Shown piece after piece: positions 9,453-18,224 of a DNA stretch of 64,000 nt. The translations under genes and the position numbers were made by a program. This DNA is from Budvicia aquatica DSM 5075 = ATCC 35567. Its GTDB lineage: Bacteria > Pseudomonadota > Gammaproteobacteria > Enterobacterales > Enterobacteriaceae. The DNA lies in assembly GCF_000427805.1 (NCBI RefSeq), contig NZ_ATYS01000026.1, positions 1 through 64,000 of the forward strand, given 5' to 3'. The notes under the pieces were generated by a model that was not told where the DNA came from, searched no databases, and was given only the letters and a program-made list of their open reading frames with translations. The stretch's first letter is position 1; each line of letters starts with the position of its first letter.

Positions 9453-9484
9453 TAAACACGGCGCAATTTATTCCGCCGTGTTTA
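9453..9484. terminator. 11-bp perfect hairpin, possible terminator
   Basis: TAAACACGGCG (9453-9463) pairs exactly with CGCCGTGTTTA (9474-9484) across a 10-base loop. T-runs on either side are weak. No gene ends here on the forward strand, so its role is unclear; it directly abuts the ERIC element. The rest of 9260-9450 shows nothing recognisable. Confidence 0.35.
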
Positions 9485-9643
9485 TACCTGTCATACTTCA
9501 AGCTGCATCTTTGTTGGCTGCATTTACTCACCCGAATCACTTACCTGAGCAAGCTCATCGGGACTATTCGGCCCATCCATGGGCCTCACCTCTCCGAGGC
9601 TGCTGTTTGCCGCCGCGATGCAACTCGAATTATTTTGGCTATA
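9483..9643. repeat. ERIC (enterobacterial repetitive intergenic consensus) element
   Basis: The left end (TATACCTGTCATACTTCAAG) and right end (GCAACTCGAATTATTTTGG then CTATA) are those of ERIC elements. The interior contains the TTGGCTGC...CTCACCCGAATCACTTAC core and an AAGCTCATCGGGA arm. The copy is about 160 bp, longer than the usual ~127 bp. The right arm holds extra sequence around 9571-9600, including the palindrome GGCCCATCCATGGGCC. ERIC elements are non-coding and form long hairpins when transcribed. Confidence 0.75.
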
Positions 9644-9847
9644 TTTCTATCGTAAAAACTCATTATGTTATTGCGCATTTTTAGTTTGTTTATATTCTTA
9701 TTTTTAACCCAATCATTGAATTCTTATACCGTCGTATGAATGCGATGATATTTTTTGAAAAATAGCGGCTGTTTTTGTATTTTTCTTTATTTTCCATTAT
9801 TGGTTGTTTTTAATTTATTGATAACTAATGATAATTTTAGTTATATT

Positions 9848-9868
9848 AAATGATAATCACTATCATTT
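9848..9868. promoter_or_regulatory. Fur-box-like dyad
   Basis: AAATGATAATCACTATCATT (plus one T) has 8-bp inverted arms (AAATGATA/TATCATTT) and resembles the Fur consensus GATAATGATAATCATTATC. It lies about 150 bp upstream of the first molybdoenzyme gene, whose products are iron-rich. The distance to the inferred transcription start is long, so direct repression is uncertain. Confidence 0.4.
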
Positions 9869-9951
9869 AAATGAAGTGAAATAATTTTAAAGGCGCGTGT
9901 TTCATATTAATAAAACAATCTGATGGAATACGTATATATAGGTATTAATAA

Positions 9952-9993
9952 TTGATTGTTATCAACTGTTGGCATAAATAAATTCCCTATACT
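9952..9993 (+). promoter_or_regulatory. Class II FNR-dependent promoter of the first Dms-like operon
   Basis: TTGATTGTTATCAA (9952-9965) is an exact match to the FNR consensus TTGAT-N4-ATCAA. A -10 hexamer TATACT lies at 9988-9993, placing the start near 10000 and the FNR centre at -41.5. That is the classic geometry for anaerobic activation by FNR. Anaerobic induction of the operon is therefore a strong prediction. Confidence 0.8.
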
Positions 9994-10017
9994 CATTTTA
10001 TTTATGTGAGCAGCCTT

Positions 10018-12417
10018 ATGAAAAATAACGATAACAATACCACTGAATCAAAAGAATTCAGCCAATTCACCATTAATAGGCGCCAGTTTTTACAAACAGG
10101 TACGGCGCTTGTTACCCTCCCTTTTATTACTTCAAAATCGATAGCCGCTGATACTGCTGATTCGAAAACAGGATTACCCGACCTTGGTGAGGAAGAGCGG
10201 GTAGTTCAAACCTGTAGTACCTTTGACTGTGGGGGTAAATGTGATATTCGGGCCCATGTAAAGCAGGGCACCGTGGTACGTATTAGCTCCCGGCCAGAAG
10301 GTGCATTAGATCCTGAAATGCCGGTGATGCGAGCCTGCGTTCGTGGGCGCGGGTACCGTAAGTTTGTTTATCATCCTAATCGGCTTAAATATCCCATGTT
10401 ACGGGTGGGGAAACGCGGAGAAGGGAAATTTAAGCAAATCAGTTGGGATGATGCCACCACTCTGATTGCTGAGAAGATGAAACAAATTACCGCCCAACAT
10501 GGTCCGGCATCGCGCTTTGTTCATACTGCAACCGGTGTTTCAGGCGGTGCTTTCTCGGGTAATACAATGGTAAAGCGGCTGCTTAACTTAACCGGCGGAT
10601 ACCTGAGATATTACCACTCTGTAAGCATGGGGAATACGGCAGCGGCAACGCCTTATACCTATGGTACAGCCGCATCCGGCAGTTCCCTGGATACCTTACT
10701 CGACACCAAGTTGGTGATTTTGTGGGGGCATAATCCGACTGAAACTATTTTCGGCCATACTAACCACTTCTATCAGCAGATGAAGAAAAACGGCACGCGT
10801 TTTATTGTGGTGGATCCCCGCTATTCGGATTCAGCCATTAGCTTTGCCGATCAATGGATTCCGTTATTACCGACAACGGACAATGCGCTGATGGACGCCA
10901 TGATGTACGTAATCGTCACTGAAGGGCTGCATGATAAAGCCTTTATCGACCGCTACACGCTGGGCTTTGATGAATCAAGTATGCCTGAAGGCGTAGCTGA
11001 AAATGAATCTTTAATCAGCTACCTGACCGGTAAGAAAGATGGCGTACTGAAAACCCCGGAATGGGCTGAAAAAATCACTAAAGTGCCTGCTCAAACTATT
11101 CGTCAACTAGCCCGGAATTACGCAACCACTAAACCGGCCGCCCTGATTCAAGGCTGGGGACCACAGCGACACAACTGCGGCGAGCGCAGCGCCCGTGGTT
11201 CAACGCTATTGGCAACCATTACCGGCAACGTAGGGGTTAAAGGCGGGTGGGCCGGAGGATACGGTGGTATTGCCAGCCGTAAGTTTATGACCGGCGTTGA
11301 GCAAGGGGATAATCCGGTTAAAGCCAGAATTTCTATTATGAACTGGATGCAGGCCGTTGATGATGCGTCTAAAGTCAGGCCGGAAGACGGGCTGAAAGAC
11401 GCCGATAAATTAGATACCAATATCAAGATGATATTCTCACTGGCCGGTAACTATATGGCTAATCAGAACCCGGATATCAATCAGGCGGTTAAACTGCTGG
11501 AAGATGAATCTAAGGTGGAGTTTATTGTTGCCAGCGATCTCTATCTGACGCCAAGTGCTAAATATGCCGATCTTTTGCTACCTGAAACCAGCTTTATGGA
11601 ACGCTGGAATATTGGCGAAACCTGGGGAACGGGCAGCTATTTTATGCTGTCGGAAAAGCTTATCGAACCTGACTTCCAACGCCGGTCTGATTATGAATGG
11701 CTGCGGGAAGTGGCGGAAAAACTGGGCGTCGAACCCGCATTCAGTGAAGGTCGTGATGAGAAGCAATGGATAGAATTGATTGTTGAACAAACCCGTTTGG
11801 CGATGCCGGATGAAAACCTGCCGACCTTTGAACAGCTACTCAAACAGCGCCAGCACCTGTTTAAAAGTCAGCCTCACGTTGCTTTTGCAAAAAACATCAG
11901 CGATCCGGCTAATCATCCGTTCCCGACGCCGTCCGGCAAAATTGAGATTTTCTCCCAGCGCCTGTATGACATGAATAACCCTGAAATTCCCGCGCTTTCT
12001 CATTACGTGCCGGCCCATGAAGGCCCGGAAGATGCCCTGAAGGATAAGTACCCGCTACAAATGATTACCTGGAAAGGAAAGCATCGGGCTAACTCAACGC
12101 AGTATGCCAATCCGTGGCTACAGGAGGTACATCTGCAGACCCTTTGGATGAACCCGGCAGATGCCGAGCGAAGATCGCTGGCTGAAGGTGATGAAGTCCG
12201 AATTTATAACGACCGGGGTGTGAGCATTATTCCTGTGGAAATTACCCCCAGAGTTATGCCCGGCGTGGTTGCTATGCGAGCCGGTGCCTGGTGGAGCCCG
12301 GACAAAGACGGAGTCGATCGCGGTGGCTGCCCTAATGTTCTGACATCGGCCCGAATTACAGCGCTGGCTAAGGGAAATTCCCATCAGACATTACTGGTTG
12401 AGGTGAAAAAAGCATGA
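10018..12417 (+). CDS. DmsA-family molybdopterin oxidoreductase, catalytic subunit (copy 1)
   Basis: This is a 799-residue Mo-bis-MGD enzyme of the DMSO reductase family, predicted periplasmic and Tat-exported (RRQFLQ at residues 21-26). It has one N-terminal 4Fe-4S site with spacing C66-x4-C71-x3-C75-x31-C107. Ser203, or nearby Ser201, sits where DmsA places its Mo-ligand serine. The C-terminal dinucleotide-binding domain is present. The CSTFDCGGKC motif differs from the C-x3-C-x3-C of E. coli DmsA and of copy 2 here, so the substrate may differ; none is assigned. A GTG at 10006 is an alternative start. The stop overlaps the start of the B subunit gene. Confidence 0.88.
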   Translation: MKNNDNNTTESKEFSQFTINRRQFLQTGTALVTLPFITSKSIAADTADSKTGLPDLGEEERVVQTCSTFDCGGKCDIRAHVKQGTVVRISSRPEGALDPEMPVMRACVRGRGYRKFVYHPNRLKYPMLRVGKRGEGKFKQISWDDATTLIAEKMKQITAQHGPASRFVHTATGVSGGAFSGNTMVKRLLNLTGGYLRYYHSVSMGNTAAATPYTYGTAASGSSLDTLLDTKLVILWGHNPTETIFGHTNHFYQQMKKNGTRFIVVDPRYSDSAISFADQWIPLLPTTDNALMDAMMYVIVTEGLHDKAFIDRYTLGFDESSMPEGVAENESLISYLTGKKDGVLKTPEWAEKITKVPAQTIRQLARNYATTKPAALIQGWGPQRHNCGERSARGSTLLATITGNVGVKGGWAGGYGGIASRKFMTGVEQGDNPVKARISIMNWMQAVDDASKVRPEDGLKDADKLDTNIKMIFSLAGNYMANQNPDINQAVKLLEDESKVEFIVASDLYLTPSAKYADLLLPETSFMERWNIGETWGTGSYFMLSEKLIEPDFQRRSDYEWLREVAEKLGVEPAFSEGRDEKQWIELIVEQTRLAMPDENLPTFEQLLKQRQHLFKSQPHVAFAKNISDPANHPFPTPSGKIEIFSQRLYDMNNPEIPALSHYVPAHEGPEDALKDKYPLQMITWKGKHRANSTQYANPWLQEVHLQTLWMNPADAERRSLAEGDEVRIYNDRGVSIIPVEITPRVMPGVVAMRAGAWWSPDKDGVDRGGCPNVLTSARITALAKGNSHQTLLVEVKKA

Positions 12418-13034
12418 TGAAATTTGTTGAAATTAAACCGGTCAGTCATCAACAGCTGGGCTTCTTTATTGATTCTTCACTCTGCTCCGGCTGTAAAGCC
12501 TGTCAGGTTGCCTGCAAAGATAAGAACGATCTTGAGGTCGGGCGACGCTTTCGGCGGGTGTATGAACTTCACGGCGGCGGCTTTATTGATAACGGGCAGG
12601 GCGGATACCTGAACAATGTTTATGCCTATAACTTATCTATCTCCTGTAATCACTGCGACGATCCGGCCTGTGTGAAGCACTGTCCGACGACTGCAATGCA
12701 TAAGCGCGAAGGCGACGGCATTGTGATGGTCAATACGGATAAATGTATTGGCTGTGGATATTGCTCATGGGCCTGTCCTTATGGTGCTCCTCAAATGAAT
12801 ACCCAGGCCGGCCAGATGTCGAAATGCGACTTCTGCGTTGACCTACAGGCTAAAGGTGAGCAACCGGTATGTGTGGCAACCTGCCCGCTGGGGGCGATTA
12901 AATATGGCCCGATCGCAGCGTTAAGGGCTCAATATGGCTCATTAAGTGATGTTCAGGGGTTACCTGGGTCAACAATAACGCATCCGAACCTGGTGGTTAA
13001 AGCGCATTCCGGTGCAGAAGTAGGGAGTAAATAG
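12414..13034 (+). CDS. DmsB-family four-cluster ferredoxin subunit (copy 1)
   Basis: The 206-residue electron-transfer subunit has four cysteine-rich motifs: CSGCKACQVAC, CNHCDDPACVKHC, CIGCGYCSWAC, and a split fourth (CDFC...CVATC). These fit four 4Fe-4S clusters that pass electrons from the membrane subunit to the catalytic subunit. The length equals E. coli DmsB. There is no signal peptide, consistent with export as a complex with the Tat-bearing A subunit. The ATG overlaps the upstream stop (ATGATGA). Confidence 0.9.
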   Translation: MMKFVEIKPVSHQQLGFFIDSSLCSGCKACQVACKDKNDLEVGRRFRRVYELHGGGFIDNGQGGYLNNVYAYNLSISCNHCDDPACVKHCPTTAMHKREGDGIVMVNTDKCIGCGYCSWACPYGAPQMNTQAGQMSKCDFCVDLQAKGEQPVCVATCPLGAIKYGPIAALRAQYGSLSDVQGLPGSTITHPNLVVKAHSGAEVGSK

Positions 13035-13036
13035 AC

Positions 13037-13906
13037 ATGCATGAATGGCCACTTATCGCTTTTACGTTGTTGATTCAGGCTTCAGTCGGGACCATCCTGC
13101 TGGCAGGGCTGTTTGGCTGTTGGATCAATAAAACCGGCGGAGAAGCTCTGAGCTTCCAGCTAGTCCGCCCGGTATTACTGCTTACCTGCCTGATGACCGG
13201 CATCGGTTTGTTATTCTCCGTTGCCCATTTAGGCTACCCGATAAATGCTGTTAACTCGATTCGCCACGCGGGAAGTTCATGGCTCAGCAGGGAGATTATC
13301 TTTACCGGCACCTTCTTTGGCGTCATCTGCCTGGTGACTTTGCGTACCTTGATGACCAAGCGGGTGTTTCCGACCTTACTGCTGATTGCCGCAATCGTTG
13401 GTTTGATTGACATCTTTTGTATGGCTGAGGTTTATCGTCACACCATGGTCGCCACCTGGGCACATATCAATACTCAATTTACCTTTTTCGGTTCGATACT
13501 GACATTGGGGGGCTGTATTAGCCTATTGTTGATGGCTCCTCGGGTTAAAGGTCAGCTCAGTGATGCACTTAGCTTTAAAATAGTGTTCGTTGCCGCGCTG
13601 TTTATTGGCATTGGCATGATTGGTCGTTTAGTCGTTCTGCCTTGTTATATCAGCGCATTACCTACGTTATCTTTGGCCGGCGGTGTCACTTTCCCGATTG
13701 ATGCTGTCGCTCAGTTTAATCAGTCAGCCGGTTTACGTTTGTCAGGATGGCTGATGGGATTATTCGGACTATTGCTGGTTGTACTGGCTATCTACCAAGG
13801 GCGCAGTCAGGTTGTGGCTAAATATGCCGAGATGCTGGTTTTTGGCAGTTTAGTGACGATTATCGCTGAGATTATTGCGCGTTATAGCTTCTTTCTAATT
13901 AGCTAA
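13037..13906 (+). CDS. DmsC-family membrane anchor subunit (copy 1)
   Basis: The 289-residue protein has eight predicted membrane helices and the DmsC start MHEWPLIAFTLLIQASVG. It should anchor the complex in the inner membrane and oxidise menaquinol. GGGAG lies about 10 bases before the ATG, two bases beyond the upstream stop. It is the last gene of the first ABC operon; a 12-bp perfect hairpin follows. Confidence 0.88.
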   Translation: MHEWPLIAFTLLIQASVGTILLAGLFGCWINKTGGEALSFQLVRPVLLLTCLMTGIGLLFSVAHLGYPINAVNSIRHAGSSWLSREIIFTGTFFGVICLVTLRTLMTKRVFPTLLLIAAIVGLIDIFCMAEVYRHTMVATWAHINTQFTFFGSILTLGGCISLLLMAPRVKGQLSDALSFKIVFVAALFIGIGMIGRLVVLPCYISALPTLSLAGGVTFPIDAVAQFNQSAGLRLSGWLMGLFGLLLVVLAIYQGRSQVVAKYAEMLVFGSLVTIIAEIIARYSFFLIS

Positions 13907-13928
13907 GTTTAATCTGGTATTTATTATT

Positions 13929-13962
13929 CGAAATATTAACGTCTGTTTGAGTTAATATTTCG
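13929..13962 (+). terminator. 12-bp perfect inverted repeat after the first Dms-like operon
   Basis: CGAAATATTAAC (13929-13940) pairs exactly with GTTAATATTTCG (13951-13962) over a 10-base loop, 23 bases after the C-subunit stop. The stem is AT-rich and the downstream T-run is weak, so termination is plausible but not certain. An RNA-stability role is an alternative. Confidence 0.45.
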
Positions 13963-14222
13963 GAATGTATTTATTTATATAGCGGTTGTTGTTTTTATAT
14001 ACCTTTATCGGTGTTGATATACATTAATATCCTCGATCTTCTCTCGCGATAAATATTATTGTCGTCATAACTCTTTGTCGGTACTCACTAAAGTCTCAAT
14101 CACATAAAATCAGTAACATCCACTAATTATTTTAATTGTGAGTATAAGTTAACTAATTAAATAATCTAAATAAATTAACAATTTATCAATGGGTTTAAAT
14201 ATTTATTCTATGCCTGAATCCG

Positions 14223-14265
14223 TTGATGTAGATCATTCAACGTCGCTATCAATTAATTGTATTAT
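14223..14265 (+). promoter_or_regulatory. FNR-type promoter of the second Dms-like operon
   Basis: TTGATGTAGATCAT (14223-14236) matches the FNR consensus with one mismatch. TATTAT at 14260-14265 is a good -10, which puts the FNR centre near -41.5 again. The rest of the AT-rich 13963-14327 gap shows no gene. The second operon should therefore also be anaerobically induced, with its own promoter. Confidence 0.65.
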
Positions 14266-14327
14266 CACTCCACATAATAAATAGAATTTTTTTATATCTT
14301 ATTGTTATTACCATGAGGGTAATGTCG

Positions 14328-16748
14328 ATGCACACAAAAAAAATACCTCAAGCGGGAAATGTAACCCGACGGGAATTTATTCAAACTTCAGTTGCTGTAA
14401 CAGGCGCCGCTGCCGTTGCCGGGTCTATCACGCTACCATTTGCTGCCAGCGCAACCACTGCGCCGGCAACTGATGCTAGTGAAACCTATAGCTACAGCGC
14501 CTGTTTAGTTAACTGTGGTAGCCGCTGTCCGTTAAAGGTTCATGTGAAAGAAGGTGTGATTACCAAAATCGCCACAGAAACGATTTATGATGATTCCGTA
14601 TTCGGCGAGCATCAGATTCGTCCTTGCCTACGGGGCCGTTCTGTCCGCTGGAGAACCTATAATCCTGACCGGATAAAATATCCGATGCTGCGCACCGGAA
14701 AACGCGGTGAAGGTAAATTCAAGCGCATTAGCTGGGATGAGGCCACAACCATTGTGGCGGATAAGCTAAAGCAAACCATTGAGAAGCACGGTAACGAAGC
14801 TATCTATTATCAATACGGTAGCGGAACTACCGGAGCAAACTTACAGGGCCGAAATGCCTGTAAACGTTTGCTAAGCCAAGTTGGCGGATTCCTTGACCAA
14901 CACGGAACCTATTCAACGGCTCAGATTAATACCGTGATGCCTTATATCTATGGCGGCGTGAGCGAAAGCCTGCTGTCAGAAATTAAGAACTCCGATCTGG
15001 TGGTAATGTTTGGTCATAATCTGGCTGAAACCCGAATGTCCGGCGGCGGTCAGTTTTATGAAACCCTGCATGCTCTGGAGCAGAGCAAGGCCCGAGTCAT
15101 CATTATTGACCCGCGTATGACAGACAGCGTGACTACGCTGGATGCCGAGTGGGTACCGATTTATCCGGGTACTGATGGCGCATTGGTTGCGGCGCTGGGC
15201 TACGTGTTGATTAAGGAAAATCTGACTGATGAAGATTTCCTTAAGCAGTATTGCGTGGGTTGGGATGCAACAACGCTGCCTGAATCAGCACCGGCAAACG
15301 CATCATATAAAGATTATATTCTGGGTAATGGCGACGACGCGACGCCAAAAACGCCGGCCTGGGCAAGTGAAATTACCGGCATTTCAGAAACCCGTATTAT
15401 TCAACTGGCTCGTGAAATTGGTAATGCCAGAGCGGCATGGATCTCTCAGGGCTGGGGCTTACAGCGTACCGCCAACGGTGAGCAAGCTTCCCGTGCAGTG
15501 ATGATGTTGCCACTGATGACCGGCAATATCGGTAAAGCCGGTACTAACACCGGTGCATGGGGCGGAAACGTTAAGTATTCGGTGCCGGGCTTTGCTATCC
15601 CTAATCCGGTAAAAACGGTTATTCCATGCTTTATGTGGACCGACGCTATATTTCGCGGTACCGAGATGACCGCCAAGAATGCCCACGTTCTTGGTAAAGA
15701 GCGGCTGGATACTAACATCAAGTTCCTGTGGAACTACGCCAGTAACGTGATGTTAAACCAACACTCTGACTCCAATAAAACCCATACTATTTTACAAGAC
15801 GAATCCATGTGTGAGTTCGTTTTAGTATGGGAAACCCATATGACGGCCAGCGCCAAGTATGCGGACCTGCTATTACCTGATGTAACCTCTGTGGAGTCTA
15901 ACGACCTGATCGATAACTCCTATGCCAGCGGTGCCTATCACTACTTTACTCGTCTGCAAAATGCCATTGAGCCTCTTTGGGAAAGCCGCCAGTCTTATGA
16001 CGTATTGGCAGAGATCGCCGGTAAAATGGGGATCCGCGATACCTTTACGGAAGGGCGCACTCACGAGCAATGGATTGAGTTTTGTTATAACAAAATGCGT
16101 GAAAAGAATCCGTCGTTACCAACCTTTGCTGAAACTAACGGTAAAGGCATCATTGACCGCATTTTGGCTGACAGCAGCAAGCATATCGCGCTGAAGGATT
16201 ATCGTGATAATCCACAGGCCAACCCGCTGAAAACTCAGTCAGGTAAAATTGAAATTTATTCTGAAGCTCTGGCGCAAAAAGGCCAAGAGTGGATCCTGAC
16301 CGAGGGCGATCGCATTCCGGCGGTGGCTGAATATTGCCCGACCTTTGAAGGCGTCAGTGATACCGAAATGCTGAAAACCTATCCGTTACAGATGATTGGT
16401 TTCCACACTAAAGGTCATACCCACTCAACCTATTATTCGGTCGCGATGTTACGCGAAGCGGTACCGCATATGGCGTGGATGAATCCGGTCGATGCACAAG
16501 CTCGCGGGCTAAAATCCGGTGATATGGCTGAGATTTTCAACGGTCGTGGCCGTATTCGTATCGCTGTCAAAATTACCGAACGGATTTTACCGGGCGTAAT
16601 CGGTGTACCTCAGGGGGCATGGCGTAATACCAATCAGGAAGGCATCGATGTGGGCGGGTGTATCAATACCTTAACCACTCAGCGTCCTTCGCCGTTGGCC
16701 AAAGGCAACCCTCAACACACCAACCTCGTTGACGTAAAACGTGCATAA
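14328..16748 (+). CDS. DmsA/YnfE-family molybdopterin oxidoreductase, catalytic subunit (copy 2)
   Basis: The 806-residue Tat-exported enzyme (RREFIQ at residues 14-19) has the DmsA-type cluster motif C59-x3-C63-x3-C67-x32-C100. Ser196, in HGTYSTAQ, is the predicted Mo ligand, as in E. coli DmsA. LVVMFGHNLAETRMSGGG is a further DmsA/YnfE hallmark. DMSO, trimethylamine-N-oxide-like N-oxides or selenate are possible substrates from the family. I take the ATG at 14328 with GAGG 9 bases upstream; ATGs at 14313 and 14322 lack a spaced ribosome site. The B subunit gene follows after 10 bases. Confidence 0.9.
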   Translation: MHTKKIPQAGNVTRREFIQTSVAVTGAAAVAGSITLPFAASATTAPATDASETYSYSACLVNCGSRCPLKVHVKEGVITKIATETIYDDSVFGEHQIRPCLRGRSVRWRTYNPDRIKYPMLRTGKRGEGKFKRISWDEATTIVADKLKQTIEKHGNEAIYYQYGSGTTGANLQGRNACKRLLSQVGGFLDQHGTYSTAQINTVMPYIYGGVSESLLSEIKNSDLVVMFGHNLAETRMSGGGQFYETLHALEQSKARVIIIDPRMTDSVTTLDAEWVPIYPGTDGALVAALGYVLIKENLTDEDFLKQYCVGWDATTLPESAPANASYKDYILGNGDDATPKTPAWASEITGISETRIIQLAREIGNARAAWISQGWGLQRTANGEQASRAVMMLPLMTGNIGKAGTNTGAWGGNVKYSVPGFAIPNPVKTVIPCFMWTDAIFRGTEMTAKNAHVLGKERLDTNIKFLWNYASNVMLNQHSDSNKTHTILQDESMCEFVLVWETHMTASAKYADLLLPDVTSVESNDLIDNSYASGAYHYFTRLQNAIEPLWESRQSYDVLAEIAGKMGIRDTFTEGRTHEQWIEFCYNKMREKNPSLPTFAETNGKGIIDRILADSSKHIALKDYRDNPQANPLKTQSGKIEIYSEALAQKGQEWILTEGDRIPAVAEYCPTFEGVSDTEMLKTYPLQMIGFHTKGHTHSTYYSVAMLREAVPHMAWMNPVDAQARGLKSGDMAEIFNGRGRIRIAVKITERILPGVIGVPQGAWRNTNQEGIDVGGCINTLTTQRPSPLAKGNPQHTNLVDVKRA

Positions 16749-16758
16749 GGAGACAGTG

Positions 16759-17376
16759 ATGAAACAATATGGTTTTTATGTGGATAGCTCCAAATGCACT
16801 GGCTGTAAGACCTGTCAGATCAGCTGCAAAGACGAGAAAAATTTAGAACTGGGTCCTAAGTTCCGCCGGGTTTATGAGTATGGCGGCGGTAGCTGGGCCA
16901 AACAGGGTAATATTTGGAACCAGAACGTGTTCAACTATTATCTGTCAATTGCCTGTAACCACTGTTCTGAGCCGACCTGCGTTGCCGGTTGTCCGACCGG
17001 AGCTATGCATAAACGTGCAGAAGATGGTTTAGTGGTGGTTAACCAAGATACCTGCGTCGGTTGCCGGTACTGTGAAATGCGCTGTCCGTATGGTGCACCG
17101 CAGTTTGATGCCACCAATAATGTGATGACCAAGTGCGATGGTTGCTATCAGCGAGTGGCTGAAGGTAAAAAGCCAGTATGCGTAGAGTCTTGTCCACAGC
17201 GCGCTCTGGATTTTGATGACATTACGTTGCTACGTGAAAAATATGGCAATGAAGATGCGATTGCACCGTTACCGGACCCTAAGCTGACCAAGCCTAATCT
17301 GGTGATTAAAGCGCATCGGGATGCTAAACCTACGGGTGATACATCCGGTCATATTCAGAATCCGGCGGAGGTCTAA
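16759..17376 (+). CDS. DmsB-family four-cluster ferredoxin subunit (copy 2)
   Basis: The 205 residues equal the E. coli DmsB length. Four cluster motifs are visible: CTGCKTCQISC, CNHCSEPTCVAGC, CVGCRYCEMRC and CDGC...CVESC. The start MKQYGFYVDSSKC is typical of the family. AAGGAGA sits directly upstream with good spacing. It carries electrons between the copy 2 membrane and catalytic subunits. Confidence 0.92.
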   Translation: MKQYGFYVDSSKCTGCKTCQISCKDEKNLELGPKFRRVYEYGGGSWAKQGNIWNQNVFNYYLSIACNHCSEPTCVAGCPTGAMHKRAEDGLVVVNQDTCVGCRYCEMRCPYGAPQFDATNNVMTKCDGCYQRVAEGKKPVCVESCPQRALDFDDITLLREKYGNEDAIAPLPDPKLTKPNLVIKAHRDAKPTGDTSGHIQNPAEV

Positions 17377-17377
17377 A

Positions 17378-18154
17378 ATGCATGAATTACCGTTAGTATT
17401 TTTCACCGTATTTGGTCAGAGTGCCGTAGGCCTGCTGTTACTGACGCTGATTAGCGATCGGTGTGGTTTGACTGAGCAACCTCTGTTAAAACGTGCCAGT
17501 TTATTGGCTTTCGGCCTGATGGGTATCGGTTTACTTATTGGTACTCTGCACGTCGGGCAGCCGCTGCGGGCGATGAATATGTTATCCGGCCTTGGCCGCT
17601 CACCGATGAGCAATGAGATTCTGCTCAGCGGTGCGTTCTTCGGGCTGCTGTGCTGTACGGTTTTCTTCACCTCAGTGAAGAAAAATACCGGTCTGGCTAA
17701 TATCTTCAATGGTGTGACTATTCTGGTCGGTTTGGCTTTCGCCTGGTCTATCACTCAGGTTTATCAACTGGAAACCGTTGATAACTGGAATACCGTGCAT
17801 ACCTCATTACAAATGTGGTTAACGGTTCTGATCGGCGGTGGAGCCTGTGCGGTATTAGTTGGCGCCCGTCGCGCTGGCGGTGTGTTGTTACTGATTGGCG
17901 GAATCATCAGCCTGATAGCCAAGCCGGATTATTTAGGCTTAGTGAATCAAATTTCTCCTCAACTGGCTTCTGCCCAGAACTTATTCTGGAGCGTACAGAT
18001 TTTCTGTCTGTCGCTGGCGGTGCTGATTGGTGCGATAGCGTTGATTAAAAAGCAAAGCTGTGGCTCAATTCTGTTCTGTGGCGCAGTGGCCGTAGTGATT
18101 GGTGAACTGGCAGGCCGGATTGCATTCTATAACCTTTGGGCTGTAGCCATGTAA
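17378..18154 (+). CDS. DmsC-family membrane anchor subunit (copy 2)
   Basis: The 258-residue protein has eight predicted membrane helices and begins MHELPLVFFTVFGQSAVG, a DmsC N-terminus. I place the start at 17378, one base after the B-subunit stop, with GGAGG upstream. Its role is menaquinol oxidation and membrane anchoring of the second complex. It is shorter than copy 1, mainly in loops. Confidence 0.88.
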   Translation: MHELPLVFFTVFGQSAVGLLLLTLISDRCGLTEQPLLKRASLLAFGLMGIGLLIGTLHVGQPLRAMNMLSGLGRSPMSNEILLSGAFFGLLCCTVFFTSVKKNTGLANIFNGVTILVGLAFAWSITQVYQLETVDNWNTVHTSLQMWLTVLIGGGACAVLVGARRAGGVLLLIGGIISLIAKPDYLGLVNQISPQLASAQNLFWSVQIFCLSLAVLIGAIALIKKQSCGSILFCGAVAVVIGELAGRIAFYNLWAVAM

Positions 18155-18224
18155 TTTGGCTATCTCCGGCCAACCCCATCGTTCGGGCTGGCCGGATATT
18201 ATTTTCTCTGAGAAGGCTATTTTT

